The translations under genes were made by a program, and so were the position numbers. A DNA stretch of 64,000 nt, taken from CAKZNE01 sp964485405. Lineage in GTDB: Bacteria; Bacteroidota; Bacteroidia; Flavobacteriales; Schleiferiaceae. The stretch is taken from the NCBI GenBank assembly GCA_964485405.1, contig CAZAJG010000011.1, forward strand, positions 1 through 64,000, in the 5' to 3' direction. The notes under the pieces were generated by a model. It was not told the DNA's origin and did not search any database. It saw only the letters and a list, made by a program, of their open reading frames with translations. Of the stretch, positions 52,447-61,762 are shown piece by piece; positions within the stretch are counted from its first letter, which is position 1; each line of letters opens with the position of its first letter.

Positions 52447-53007
52447 ATGAAAAAATTAGCCCTTCTATCTATTGTTGCCATCACGTTTATGGTGCTCAAC
52501 TCTTTCAAATTAGTTCTGGAAATGAAAAATCTGCATCAATTCTCCTCTGAAACCTTATCGGGTGAATCTTTCAACTTCTCTGAGCTTAAAGGGAAACGAG
52601 TGCTTATTGTAAATACAGCAAGTAAATGTGGCTTTACTTCTCAATATGAGCAGCTTCAAGAATTGTACGATATGTACAAGGACAAAAACTTTGTGGTAAT
52701 CGGTTTTCCTTCGAACGATTTTGGCAAACAAGAACCAGGAAAAAATGAAGAGATAGCGGATTTTTGTAAAAAGAATTTTGGTGTTACGTTTCCGATGATG
52801 GCAAAAACTCCTGTTAAAGGTGATGATCAACATCCGATATACAAATGGCTTACGCACAAAGAAGAGAATGGAAAGGAAGATGTTAAAGTAAGCTGGAACT
52901 TTAACAAATTTTTGATAGATGAGAACGGCCAATGGGTAGCTCATTATGGATCAAGAACGAAGCCTACGGATGAAGAAATTGTAGCTTTTGCCAAAGGGGA
53001 GGAATAG
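52447..53007 (+). CDS. Glutathione-peroxidase-family thiol peroxidase
   Basis: 186 residues. An N-terminal hydrophobic segment (1-20) may export or anchor it. The catalytic site N-T-A-S-K-C-G-F-T puts Cys61 where selenocysteine sits in other members. Glutamine in F-G-K-Q-E-P-G and tryptophan/asparagine in V-S-W-N-F-N complete the tetrad. A second cysteine (F-C-K-K-N-F-G) suggests the thioredoxin-dependent two-cysteine type. It reduces peroxides and lipid hydroperoxides. Confidence 0.92.
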   Translation: MKKLALLSIVAITFMVLNSFKLVLEMKNLHQFSSETLSGESFNFSELKGKRVLIVNTASKCGFTSQYEQLQELYDMYKDKNFVVIGFPSNDFGKQEPGKNEEIADFCKKNFGVTFPMMAKTPVKGDDQHPIYKWLTHKEENGKEDVKVSWNFNKFLIDENGQWVAHYGSRTKPTDEEIVAFAKGEE

Positions 53008-53052
53008 ATAAAATTCCCAATTTTCTCCTTATTAAATCCAAGCAACTAATTC

Positions 53053-53060
53053 TATCTTTG
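53053..53060 (+). promoter_or_regulatory. Bacteroidota -7 element before mtaB
   Basis: TATCTTTG fits TAnnTTTG and ends four bases before the ATG at 53065, so the transcript is almost leaderless. No clear -33 TTTG is seen at the usual distance. Confidence 0.55.
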
Positions 53061-53064
53061 CCAC

Positions 53065-54405
53065 ATGGAAATGAATGGGAGAAAGGTGGCGTTTCATACA
53101 TTGGGCTGTAAGCTTAATTTTTCTGAAACTTCCACTATAGCAAGAGATTTCGGTAAGAGCGGATACGAGCAGGTTGAGTTCGATCAACGAGCAGATGTGT
53201 ATGTGATTAATACTTGTTCCGTTACGCATAATGCAGATAAAGAATGCAAGCAGTGGGTGAAAAAGGCCTTAAGCAAAAATGCAGAGGCCTTTGTGGTTAT
53301 CGTGGGTTGTTATGCTCAGCTTAAACCCGAAGAGATTTCTCAAATTGACGGTGTTGACCTGGTTTTAGGTGCAACAGAAAAGTTTAAAATTACAGATTAC
53401 CTAAGCGATTTAACTAAAAAAGATCTAGGTGAAGTTCATTCGTGTGAAATTAACGAAGCGGACTTTTACGTTGGATCTTACTCCATAGGCGATAGAACAC
53501 GGGCCTTTTTAAAAGTACAAGATGGATGTGATTACAAGTGTACCTATTGCACCATTCCATTAGCTCGAGGTATTTCTAGAAGCGACACGCTAGAAAATGT
53601 AATTGCGAATGCCCATAAAATTGTTGGCGAAGGTGCTAAGGAAATTGTATTAACGGGTGTTAACATTGGTGATTATGGAAAGGGTGAGTTCGGGAATAAA
53701 AAGCACGAGCATACCTTTTTAGAACTCGTTCAAGAGTTAGACGAAGTTGAAGGGATCGATCGCTTTCGTATTTCTTCGATTGAGCCCAATCTACTCAAAA
53801 ATGAAACCATAGATTTTGTGTCTCAATCCAAGCGTTTTGTACCGCATTTCCATATTCCTCTTCAATCTGGTTCCAATGAAATATTAGGGATGATGAAAAG
53901 ACGTTATCGTAAAGAACTTTATGCCGAGCGAGTAGCCCAAATTAGAAATGTAATGCCGCATTGCTGCATAGGCGTAGATGTAATAACCGGTTTTCCTGGA
54001 GAAACGGAAGAGCACTTTTTGGAAACCTATAACTTCCTAAATGATTTGGATATCAGTTACCTCCATGTTTTCACCTATAGCGAGAGAGACAATACAGAAG
54101 CGGTAAACATAGAGGGAGCCATCGATTATGGCTTGCGTAAAAAAAGAAGTAAGATGCTTCGTGTACTATCCGCAAAAAAGAGAAGAAGCTTTTACGAATC
54201 TCAACTTGGGGAGGAAAAAGAAGTGCTTTTTGAAGCCAATTTTAAGGATGGTTACATTACAGGTTTTACCGAAAACTATGTGAAAGTGAAGGCGCTTTGG
54301 AATCCCGAACTTGTAAATACCAAAAAGAGAGTAATACTCAAAGAGATTGACGAAGATGGTACCGTGCTTTTTGAAGAGAAAATGAATGAACCTCAATTCG
54401 CCTAA
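53065..54405 (+). CDS. mtaB: MtaB-type tRNA (t6A37) methylthiotransferase
   Basis: 446 residues. The N-terminal UPF0004 domain has T-L-G-C-K-L-N-F-S-E-T near 12-22, N-T-C-S-V-T near 50 and V-G-C-Y-A-Q near 80, which bind the auxiliary 4Fe-4S. The radical-SAM motif D-G-C-D-Y-K-C-T-Y-C holds Cys155, Cys159 and Cys162. A TRAM domain closes the protein. It adds methylthio groups to t6A37 in ANN-decoding tRNAs. Followed after 12 bases by the phosphatase gene. Confidence 0.93.
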   Translation: MEMNGRKVAFHTLGCKLNFSETSTIARDFGKSGYEQVEFDQRADVYVINTCSVTHNADKECKQWVKKALSKNAEAFVVIVGCYAQLKPEEISQIDGVDLVLGATEKFKITDYLSDLTKKDLGEVHSCEINEADFYVGSYSIGDRTRAFLKVQDGCDYKCTYCTIPLARGISRSDTLENVIANAHKIVGEGAKEIVLTGVNIGDYGKGEFGNKKHEHTFLELVQELDEVEGIDRFRISSIEPNLLKNETIDFVSQSKRFVPHFHIPLQSGSNEILGMMKRRYRKELYAERVAQIRNVMPHCCIGVDVITGFPGETEEHFLETYNFLNDLDISYLHVFTYSERDNTEAVNIEGAIDYGLRKKRSKMLRVLSAKKRRSFYESQLGEEKEVLFEANFKDGYITGFTENYVKVKALWNPELVNTKKRVILKEIDEDGTVLFEEKMNEPQFA

Positions 54406-54417
54406 GCTCTAATTCTT

Positions 54418-55224
54418 ATGGAAGTAAACTACGCTCAAATCTGCAAAGAGGTTGAAGAAATTTGCAAAACGGTTGCTGTTTTTATCAACGATCATCGAAA
54501 TCAAGTTCAACAAAGGGATGTTGAAACTAAAAGTTTAAACAGTTTGGTGAGCTTTGTGGATAAGCAGGCCGAAGAACAGCTGGTAAAAGGTTTAAAAGCC
54601 GCATTACCTCAAGCGGGTTTTATTGCGGAAGAAGGTACCGAATCAACCCAGGGAGAACTTTACAATTGGGTGGTAGACCCTTTGGATGGTACGACAAACT
54701 TTTTACATGGAATCCCCATTTTCGCTATCAGCGTTGCCTTAATGCGTGAAAAGGAATTGGTGATAGGCATAGTATTGGAAATTGGTCAAAACGAGTGCTT
54801 TAGTGCTTGGAAGGAAGGGGGTGCTTTTCTAAACGGTCATCCCATTTCTGTTAAATCAACTTCAGAGCTCGGTGATACTTTAATGGCTACAGGCTTTCCT
54901 TACTACAACTTTAATCGGATGGATGAATTCTTAAACGTCCTGAATATATTCATGGAAAAAACGCGAGGTGTACGTAGACTTGGCTCTGCTGCAACGGATT
55001 TGGCTTACGTAGCTTGTGGTCGCTTTGATGGTTTCTTTGAATATGGCTTGAGCCCTTGGGATGTTGCGGCAGGAGCTTTAATTGTAAAGGAAGCCGGAGG
55101 TAAGGTTTGTGATTATACGAATGGAGATGATTATGTTTTTGGCGGAGAGATAGCCGCTACATCTTCTGCCATACATGCTCAATTTATGGAGGTTATTCAA
55201 TCGGCTAAACCTCAACCGAAATAA
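54418..55224 (+). CDS. suhB: Inositol-monophosphatase-family phosphatase
   Basis: 268 residues. Metal-site motifs: F-I-A-E-E-G-T at 64-70, W-V-V-D-P-L-D-G-T-T-N-F at 81-92, and S-P-W-D-V-A-A-G-A-L-I near 215-225. Mg-dependent hydrolysis of myo-inositol 1-phosphate or another sugar phosphate; family members also support ribosome biogenesis. Downstream of mtaB on the same strand; convergent with the next gene at three bases. Confidence 0.92.
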   Translation: MEVNYAQICKEVEEICKTVAVFINDHRNQVQQRDVETKSLNSLVSFVDKQAEEQLVKGLKAALPQAGFIAEEGTESTQGELYNWVVDPLDGTTNFLHGIPIFAISVALMREKELVIGIVLEIGQNECFSAWKEGGAFLNGHPISVKSTSELGDTLMATGFPYYNFNRMDEFLNVLNIFMEKTRGVRRLGSAATDLAYVACGRFDGFFEYGLSPWDVAAGALIVKEAGGKVCDYTNGDDYVFGGEIAATSSAIHAQFMEVIQSAKPQPK

Positions 55225-55227
55225 ATA

Positions 55228-57003
55228 TTATAGCGGGCTAATACTGGTGCTTAACTCGTTGGTGCTGTGTAGTTCAAATAGATCTAAATTATCGATGTTT
55301 AAGTGCTCTATGATATAGGTGTTCCATTTCACCATTCCAATCATGTCTTGCCCTCGTTTTACATCTTTAAAAAACCTTTTGCTTAAACTTTCTAAGTCTA
55401 CCAATTTACGTTCGTAAGCGGTTTGTATCTCTTTTACGGTTAAGGATTTTGCTCGAATCTCTTTCTCAAATTTCTGCCTTTCAATTTCCATTAAATCGAA
55501 ATACATATTGATGAAAGCCGTTCCGGTTTTGGTTTTAGGGAAGTAATAAAAACTCTTGTAAGGATCAAAAATGGTTTGGGTAAGTAAATGAACAGAATCT
55601 CCTATTTGGTTGATGTCCATATACATTTGAACAACAAATTTATAGCGCTCTGAAGGTGTTTTACCCCGAGTTGGTAAATGGATCATGTTTTCTGGTGTGC
55701 CATTGGCAAACTCTATTCGATCCTTGTTCCATGGAGTATAGGTGTGTTTGATAAAACCTTTTTTAAAATACGCATTGGATTGAAAAAGGCTTTCGCCATT
55801 GAGGGCAGCTTTTTCCTGTAGAAAAATCTCATTTTGCTTTTTACTGCTGGCGGATAAAAACTCTTGTGTATTTTTCCAAAAGAAGTGGTTGTAAGGTGAA
55901 GCGTTAATTCTTAAATAGTCGCTGTGTCTTGCCTTTTCAAAATTGAAAACAGGTTGAGTAAACAATTCCTCATAATTGTAAGCATATAATACGGCTTTGG
56001 TAGAGGTGCTGTACCGATTTTTATGTCTGTCTTGATAGTACAAACTGTAATCAAAATCAATAGACTTTACAAACATTTCACCGGCTAGGTTTTCAAAGGT
56101 TTTAGATATTTCTAAGTCTACTTGTATTAAAGAGTCCTTATCCCAAATAGGGTCGAAAGGATAAATCCCAGCGTTTTTTGTACGATAAGCGATTTTATGA
56201 ATTTGACTGCTGCTGGAGTCTAACCAAACTGTACCCGAAAACCGTAAAGAGTCTTCTGATTTTGGGGTAAAGTCGATCACATACATCACCTGGTTTTCGT
56301 CTCCTTTATACTGAGAAATAAGGTCTAAGTGAAACCGCTTTTTCATTTTTCGCTTACTGTATCTCAATGGGCTATCCGGAAAGTAGATATTGTTTTTAAA
56401 AGTGCTGTACTTGTTGAGCGCCACTGACGTTTCAGTAGAAACAAAAAAGCGATTGTCGAATTCTGCTAAAGCAATCCTTCCATTTTTAAGTTGAAGATCT
56501 TGTACATCATAACCTCTAAACTCTCCATTATAGTAGCATTCTAAAAGCTCTACCTTTTTATTGCCTGTATAGGTTTCTAATGAGAAGTAGGTTTTGGCTT
56601 TTCGTAGTTTTCGGCTCTGTGTTTTTTTACTTTTATCCAAAAGGCGATAAAGCAAGGTGTTATCGGAAAGAATGAGAACTTCTTGGAGCTTTTCCACTTT
56701 TCTTTTTAGGAATAGGGTATCCTTATTGAAGTGTGTATTGGGTTTTAAGACCAGCGGGTGATAACCGATAAACGAGATAACCACACTATCTTTTGGAGAG
56801 ATGTTTTGCAATTGAAAGAATCCTTGTCTATCCGTAAATGTCCCCTTTTTCTGATTTACGATGTGTATGCTGGCGTATGGAATTGTTTCCTTGGTTTGCG
56901 CATCCATTAAAATGGCTTCAACATTTTGTTGAGCGTAAGCAAAAGGGAACAGTAGGCACAATACCATGGAGTAAAAAAACGCCTGTATCGAAGTTTGATT
57001 CAT
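55228..57003 (-). CDS. Secreted protein with carboxypeptidase-like regulatory domain
   Basis: 591 residues, signal peptide 1-24 (ends A-Y-A-Q). A CarboxypepD_reg-like domain covers about 27-112 (T-I-P-Y-A-S-I-H-I-V-N, S-F-I-G-Y-H-P-L-V). The long remainder is beta-strand rich with Y-V-I-D-F-T-P-K and F-S-G-T-V-W-L-D-S motifs seen in Bacteroidota DUF5686-like periplasmic proteins; I cannot name the fold. There is no T9SS tail. Probably periplasmic or outer-membrane associated. Function unknown. Confidence 0.7.
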   Translation of the reverse strand: MNQTSIQAFFYSMVLCLLFPFAYAQQNVEAILMDAQTKETIPYASIHIVNQKKGTFTDRQGFFQLQNISPKDSVVISFIGYHPLVLKPNTHFNKDTLFLKRKVEKLQEVLILSDNTLLYRLLDKSKKTQSRKLRKAKTYFSLETYTGNKKVELLECYYNGEFRGYDVQDLQLKNGRIALAEFDNRFFVSTETSVALNKYSTFKNNIYFPDSPLRYSKRKMKKRFHLDLISQYKGDENQVMYVIDFTPKSEDSLRFSGTVWLDSSSSQIHKIAYRTKNAGIYPFDPIWDKDSLIQVDLEISKTFENLAGEMFVKSIDFDYSLYYQDRHKNRYSTSTKAVLYAYNYEELFTQPVFNFEKARHSDYLRINASPYNHFFWKNTQEFLSASSKKQNEIFLQEKAALNGESLFQSNAYFKKGFIKHTYTPWNKDRIEFANGTPENMIHLPTRGKTPSERYKFVVQMYMDINQIGDSVHLLTQTIFDPYKSFYYFPKTKTGTAFINMYFDLMEIERQKFEKEIRAKSLTVKEIQTAYERKLVDLESLSKRFFKDVKRGQDMIGMVKWNTYIIEHLNIDNLDLFELHSTNELSTSISPL

Positions 57004-57077
57004 GATAACGGGATTTTGCTTTTGACACTTAGTTAAACAAATGGTTGTTTTTATGTATAAGAAACAAACTAACCCAT

Positions 57078-57563
57078 TTAAGCTAAAAACCTTTTATGCC
57101 AGCTATCTTTAACCGGCACTTGCCATTCTTGCTTCAACTGGCCTTTAGTTTCTATTAAGTTATTAAATACTAAAGTATCTGCTGTAAGTTGATTTTTCAA
57201 CTCTTCCTTAAAGCGATTCATGGGTAAACTTTCAACTACACCCTGATCGCCCACGTAACTAATCTGCATGCGATCCATTAAGGATATGGAGAGCTCTTTT
57301 TCTATAGCTAAAATCAAATGAGTAAGCTTATCAATACTACAACCCGTAGCTTGATAACTGTTTTCATCTAAAGTAATGATAAGAAACCTTTTATGCTCAA
57401 TAGCAAAAGACGCTATAAGATCATGACCGTGCGCTTGCCAGTTGGTTAAGAATTGCTGCAAAATTCCGCGAACCGCATTTTCCTGTTCAGGAGTTAATTC
57501 TTGAGCACTTTGGAAAATCCATACTCGGGCCGAGTCTGGTAACTGATCAAAATTTACGTACAT
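57078..57563 (-). CDS. Conserved hypothetical protein (often misannotated ABC transporter ATPase)
   Basis: 161 residues. The start M-Y-V-N-F-D-Q-L-P-D-S-A-R-V-W-I-F-Q-S and the D-E-N-S-Y-Q-A-T-G-C-S-I-D-K motif are typical of a Bacteroidota-specific family that databases label as ABC transporter ATPase, but there is no Walker A, Walker B or signature motif here. Soluble, cytosolic. Function unknown; the cysteine in G-C-S-I-D-K is the only obvious candidate for a reactive residue. Confidence 0.75.
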   Translation of the reverse strand: MYVNFDQLPDSARVWIFQSAQELTPEQENAVRGILQQFLTNWQAHGHDLIASFAIEHKRFLIITLDENSYQATGCSIDKLTHLILAIEKELSISLMDRMQISYVGDQGVVESLPMNRFKEELKNQLTADTLVFNNLIETKGQLKQEWQVPVKDSWHKRFLA

Positions 57564-57655
57564 AGTTAGCTGCTTTTACCCTGTAAAAATACGGCTCAAT
57601 GCCTAACCTCTAGATTAATCCCTATAAATTTTACAGCCTCGTAAATAGATAAGCG

Positions 57656-58075
57656 TTATGCTTCCTTTTTGTTTAGAAGCGCTTCTAAGGTCCATTTATC
57701 CCAACTTTTTGGGAGTAATAAGAGCGAAACTAAGAGTAGGGCTCTAAATAAAACATGTTGTAAATCCCAGATAGGAGAAGCCCAGCCATGTCCGAAGCTA
57801 ACTATAATTAGGACAGAAGCTAGTGCGTAAAGCGAATAATCTCTCCACCATCCTATGAGGAGAAGAAAACCAGCTATCAACTCCACATAAGAAGTGTAAT
57901 AAGCAACGGCTGATAACAACCAATCTGGGAAGTTTTGATAGGAAGATATAGCAAAACTACTTTGATACACTTGCTCAACGCCCCAGCTAAATACCTTTCC
58001 AAAGCCTTGCATAAAAAAGATTACGCCTAATAAAAGGCGCAAGCAGAGTAGACCTACTGCTCTATTTACCGTCAT
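57656..58075 (-). CDS. DoxX-family membrane protein
   Basis: 139 residues with four membrane helices (L-C-L-R-L-L-L-G-V-I-F-F-M-Q-G-F-G-K-V-F in the first, typical of DoxX). DoxX proteins are linked to redox, thiol or oxidative-stress membrane complexes. No partner gene is adjacent. Confidence 0.8.
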   Translation of the reverse strand: MTVNRAVGLLCLRLLLGVIFFMQGFGKVFSWGVEQVYQSSFAISSYQNFPDWLLSAVAYYTSYVELIAGFLLLIGWWRDYSLYALASVLIIVSFGHGWASPIWDLQHVLFRALLLVSLLLLPKSWDKWTLEALLNKKEA

Positions 58076-58105
58076 AATTTACATTTTGATGTGCTTACGC
58101 GTCCA

Positions 58106-60082
58106 CTACTTCTTTTCAGGAAACCAATGGAGGATTTTGTTTTTGAGATCCGTTAAAGTTACCGGTTTTGAAAGATAATCGTCCATGCCTTCATTAATAA
58201 ACCGCTCTGCATCGCCTTTTAAAGCATTGGCACTAAGGCCGATTATTGGTGGTGCGCTTGTTATGAGCATCTCTTTAATTTTTTTTGTGGCTTCAATACC
58301 GTTCATCTTAGGCATTTGTACATCCATAAGAATCAAATCAAAACGCTCATTTTCACAAGCTTCAATGGCAGAAAACCCATCTACCGCCTTACTCACCCTA
58401 CATTTCATTTTCTGGAGCATTAACTCCGCTACTTTCAAGTTGATCTCATTATCGTCTACTACCAAAACATCTAGGTTGAGCGGGTTCACCTTTTCTATAG
58501 CTTTTTGCAAACCACCTTTGTGGATAGGTTCATCTACATGCGAACGGACTCTTTTAGCTTTAAGCTTAAACCAAAATAGACTGCCTGTACCTAGCTTACT
58601 AGTCATACCGATTTCACCGCCCATCAATTCTGCCAATTGCTTACAAATGGCTAAACCGAGACCACTACCTCTATGCTCTTTGTTTAAACTATCATTTATT
58701 TGTTTAAACTCTGCAAAAATCTCATGTTCATGCTCGGGGCCAATACCAATGCCAGTATCTTCAACTTCAAAGTTTACGATAGCCTCAAAGTTGTTTAGTG
58801 TTTCCAACTGTACCTTAAAGTTAACGCCTCCTTGGTCCGTAAACTTAATCGCGTTGCCAATGAAGTTGGCCAGTAATTGTTTTACTTTGGAATCTAATAA
58901 TAAGCTTAGATCCTTTTCAAGTGGAAAAAAGTTTAAGGAAATGTTTTTGTTTTCAGCTTGAACGGAAAAGAGCTTTTTGAGTTGCTCGCCCATGCCATTG
59001 ATGGAAGTAGCCTCTTCTTTTAGTTCAAATTTTCCCGCTTGTAGTTTGGAGAGGTCTAAGATATCATTGATTATGGATAGTAAGGTGGACGAGGATTGCT
59101 TGATAATTTCAACCTTATCTCTATGTTCGTCAGAGAGATTTTGGGATTGGCTCATCAAATCAATCATACCCACAATGCCGTTTAGCGGAGTTCGTATTTC
59201 GTGACTCATATTGGCAAGAAAGCTGGACTTAATTCTACTCTCTTCTAGAGCCTCTTCTTTATCCTTTTCAGATTGTACCAAGGCCATTTGTGTTTTCCTT
59301 CTATCGGTAATATCTTCAAAAGTGGTAAACACTTGAAAGGGTTTTTCTGTATTTCCTCTAAATAAAGGTACTGCGGTTACATGAATCCATACAAGTTTTT
59401 CCTCTTTGGCATGGTGAACACCCATTACAACATCCTTTATGGTTTTACCACTTTTAAGTGCTTGTATGGCTGGGTGCCGTTCTCCAGGAAAGTCATCCCC
59501 ATTTTTGTCAACAGCACGCCAAGAGGGATCAATAGATGATCGACCTTGCATTTGATCTAAGGTTAATCCTAATATTTTACAAGCAGAAGGATTGGCAGAT
59601 AGTATTACACCGTTTTGATCTTGGTAAACCACTCCTTGCGTCATATTCGTATGAAGGGTTCGAAATTTAGATTCACTTTCCTTTAACGCCTTGTCCTTTA
59701 AAGTACTATCGGTTACATCATCTACTATAGTTATAAAGAGGTTTTTGCCAGGGGTAAAGGCTTTAATCTCCAAGTAACGTTGCAAACGGTTTGAGTAGCG
59801 AATGTAGGTTTGTGATTTTCCCGTTTTTACCAAGTCGCCATAAAGGTTAATGAGTTCATGATCTATGCCTGGAATGGTTTCAGTAACGAGTTTTCCTTTT
59901 AAGTCGGTTACCTTTAATTGCGTAATTCTTTCAAAAGCGGGATTCACTTCTAAAAACCGATAGTCCTGAGGTTGATCATCTCCATCAAAAATCATCTCAT
60001 GCAAGGCGATTCCGAATGGAGCGGAGCGAAAAACATTAAAGGTGCTAACGGAAGATAATAGCTTAAATCGCTCTTTAGTCAT
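58106..60082 (-). CDS. Soluble hybrid sensor histidine kinase (PAS-PAS-HisKA-HATPase-REC)
   Basis: 658 residues with no membrane segment. Two PAS domains at about 15-125 and 138-262 (L-S-A-N-P-S-A-C-K-I-L-G in the second). HisKA motif F-L-A-N-M-S-H-E-I-R-T-P-L-N-G with His294. ATPase boxes: L-L-A-N-F-I-G-N-A-I-K-F, D-T-G-I-G-I-G, G-S-G-L-G-L-A-I. A receiver domain near 540-655 has V-V-D-D-N-E-I-N and L-I-L-M-D-V-Q-M-P with the phosphoacceptor Asp near 588. No response regulator gene is adjacent, so output goes to an unlinked partner. Confidence 0.93.
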   Translation of the reverse strand: MTKERFKLLSSVSTFNVFRSAPFGIALHEMIFDGDDQPQDYRFLEVNPAFERITQLKVTDLKGKLVTETIPGIDHELINLYGDLVKTGKSQTYIRYSNRLQRYLEIKAFTPGKNLFITIVDDVTDSTLKDKALKESESKFRTLHTNMTQGVVYQDQNGVILSANPSACKILGLTLDQMQGRSSIDPSWRAVDKNGDDFPGERHPAIQALKSGKTIKDVVMGVHHAKEEKLVWIHVTAVPLFRGNTEKPFQVFTTFEDITDRRKTQMALVQSEKDKEEALEESRIKSSFLANMSHEIRTPLNGIVGMIDLMSQSQNLSDEHRDKVEIIKQSSSTLLSIINDILDLSKLQAGKFELKEEATSINGMGEQLKKLFSVQAENKNISLNFFPLEKDLSLLLDSKVKQLLANFIGNAIKFTDQGGVNFKVQLETLNNFEAIVNFEVEDTGIGIGPEHEHEIFAEFKQINDSLNKEHRGSGLGLAICKQLAELMGGEIGMTSKLGTGSLFWFKLKAKRVRSHVDEPIHKGGLQKAIEKVNPLNLDVLVVDDNEINLKVAELMLQKMKCRVSKAVDGFSAIEACENERFDLILMDVQMPKMNGIEATKKIKEMLITSAPPIIGLSANALKGDAERFINEGMDDYLSKPVTLTDLKNKILHWFPEKK

Positions 60083-60190
60083 AACGTTATTTGGTTTAGG
60101 AACTTAAACATCAATACAGGACAAACGATAAGCTTAAGGCCTGTATAAGTGAAAAGTAGTAATAAACTTACAAAAAATATATGGGATTGT

Positions 60191-60224
60191 CATGTGCTCT
60201 GATTCAGGGCGCATGCTATTTTTT
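60191..60224 (+). terminator. Plus-strand intrinsic terminator with no plus-strand gene upstream
   Basis: CATGTGCTCT (60191-60200) pairs with AGGGCGCATG (60206-60215) in a 10-bp stem with two G-U pairs and a five-base loop, followed by CTATTTTTTATAT. Both neighbours are on the minus strand and read the other way, so the U-tract only works for a plus-strand transcript arising within about 60083-60190. Could end a small RNA. Nothing else is seen in the 272-base interval. Confidence 0.45.
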
Positions 60225-60354
60225 ATATAGAATTTAAGCCTCCTAGATCAGGAAGGTTTAGCGTAAATACGATAAAATGGTAATGGTACTATACCGTGCT
60301 GCTCGATTGAGCTGAACTTGATAGACACAAAAGAAATAGTGTTAAATTTTTTAT

Positions 60355-61149
60355 TTACAGATCGTTAGCGCTTGTGATTAACTCTGCTAAATCCATTACG
60401 GGTAAAGAACCTTCTCTTTCGCTGTTCTTAACACCATCGGTCATCATAGTATTGCAAAAAGGACAAGCTGCAGCCACAATATCGGGTTTAACCTCTAAAG
60501 CTTCCTCTGTTCTTTCTATGTTGATGTCTTTATTTCCTTTTTCAGGTTCTTTAAACATTTGAGCACCACCAGCACCACAGCAAAGTCCGTTGCTTTTGCA
60601 TCTGCGCATCTCCACAAGTTCTGCATCTAATTTTTGAATCAGTTCTCTTGGCGCTTCATAAATATCATTCGCTCTACCTAAGTAACAAGGATCGTGGAAT
60701 GTAATGCGTTTGCCTTTAAACTTACCGCCTTCAATACTTAGTTTGCCGTCTTTTAATAATTTATTGATGAAACTTGTATGGTGAGATACTCTAAAGCTAC
60801 CACCTAATTCAGGATACTCGTTTTTAAGTGTGTTAAAACAGTGTGGGCAGGTAGTTACAATATCAGTGATTTCATAAGCTTTAAGTACCTCAATGTTTTG
60901 CATGGCTTGCATCATAAAGAGGAATTCATTTCCTGCTCTTTTTGCCGGATCGCCTGTACAGCTCTCTTCCGCTCCTAAAACGGCAAACTCTATTCCCGCC
61001 TTATTTAAAATTTTAACAAATGCTTTCGTGATTTTTTTGGCTCTATCATCAAAACTTCCAGCACATCCAACCCAAAACAACACTTCTGGTTTTTTACCAG
61101 CTGCCATCATTTCTGCCATAGTAGGAACTACAATTTTTTCCGCTTCCAT
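60355..61149 (-). CDS. CCG-domain Fe-S oxidoreductase (HdrB/GlpC-like)
   Basis: 264 residues with the two cysteine-rich CCG modules: G-C-A-G-S-F-D and C-P-H-C-F-N-T-L then P-C-Y-L-G-R, and C-C-G-A-G-G-A-Q-M-F then C-P-F-C-N-T-M-M. These ligate a noncubane or 4Fe-4S centre in heterodisulfide-reductase B-type and succinate/glycolate-type oxidoreductases. The membrane ferredoxin at 62192-63502 lies in the same operon and is the likely electron partner. Substrate unknown. Confidence 0.9.
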   Translation of the reverse strand: MEAEKIVVPTMAEMMAAGKKPEVLFWVGCAGSFDDRAKKITKAFVKILNKAGIEFAVLGAEESCTGDPAKRAGNEFLFMMQAMQNIEVLKAYEITDIVTTCPHCFNTLKNEYPELGGSFRVSHHTSFINKLLKDGKLSIEGGKFKGKRITFHDPCYLGRANDIYEAPRELIQKLDAELVEMRRCKSNGLCCGAGGAQMFKEPEKGNKDINIERTEEALEVKPDIVAAACPFCNTMMTDGVKNSEREGSLPVMDLAELITSANDL

Positions 61150-61153
61150 AGTT

Positions 61154-61762
61154 TTAAGGTATCAATTCGTAAATAGTGTTTGCACTGTCTCTAAACCCTA
61201 TTAACCCATAGGTAGAGTTTAAATACAGCGTATAATTTGTTGTAGGATCAGAGGTGTGAAAAACCCCTAAGAACTCCCGATTGTAAAATTGTAATGTATC
61301 CGTGTAATTACAGTAGTTTGATGCACAGGCTAAAGTGTCTATATAAATAACCTTAAGACCAACATCTGTATTTTGCAACTGATCTTGATACTTTACCGTT
61401 AATTCATCTTTTGCTTGGGTGATACTTTCTTCTTCATAAGAGGTTTGTAAGAAAAAGTTGAAGCGAAACCCAAGGGTATCATTCCCTACTACACGGGAGA
61501 TATTCTGTACTTCTACAAAATCCAAATCGGTTGATCCTGATAGACTAACCTGATCGTCAATTTTAGTATAGCTACTACTTGATGAAATAGACCATAATCT
61601 TATCGTATCTCCGAGGTTGGTTGTAAAGTACTGTCTTCCAGAAAAATTGGGAAGTAGGGCCGTTGTAGTGGGATTGGATGGTAAACGTATAAAATCATCA
61701 TCATCCCGATCGCACGACCAGAATACAAGAAAAACCAATATGATTATTGACCAATACTTCAT
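61154..61762 (-). CDS. Hypothetical lipoprotein
   Basis: 202 residues. A lipobox-like signal, V-F-W-S-C-D at residues 13-18, is followed by a run of aspartates and a beta-rich domain (Y-F-T-T-N-L-G-D-T-I-R-L-W, D-F-V-E-V-Q-N-I). Two cysteines in C-A-S-N-Y-C may pair. Its 5' base overlaps the HAD gene and it is four bases upstream of the CCG gene. No family recognised. Confidence 0.7.
   Translation of the reverse strand: MKYWSIIILVFLVFWSCDRDDDDFIRLPSNPTTTALLPNFSGRQYFTTNLGDTIRLWSISSSSSYTKIDDQVSLSGSTDLDFVEVQNISRVVGNDTLGFRFNFFLQTSYEEESITQAKDELTVKYQDQLQNTDVGLKVIYIDTLACASNYCNYTDTLQFYNREFLGVFHTSDPTTNYTLYLNSTYGLIGFRDSANTIYELIP

Noticed and set aside
58185..58961. Plus-strand frame of 258 codons
   Set aside because: Fully antisense to the kinase and receiver domains of the hybrid histidine kinase; Ser/Pro-rich shadow.
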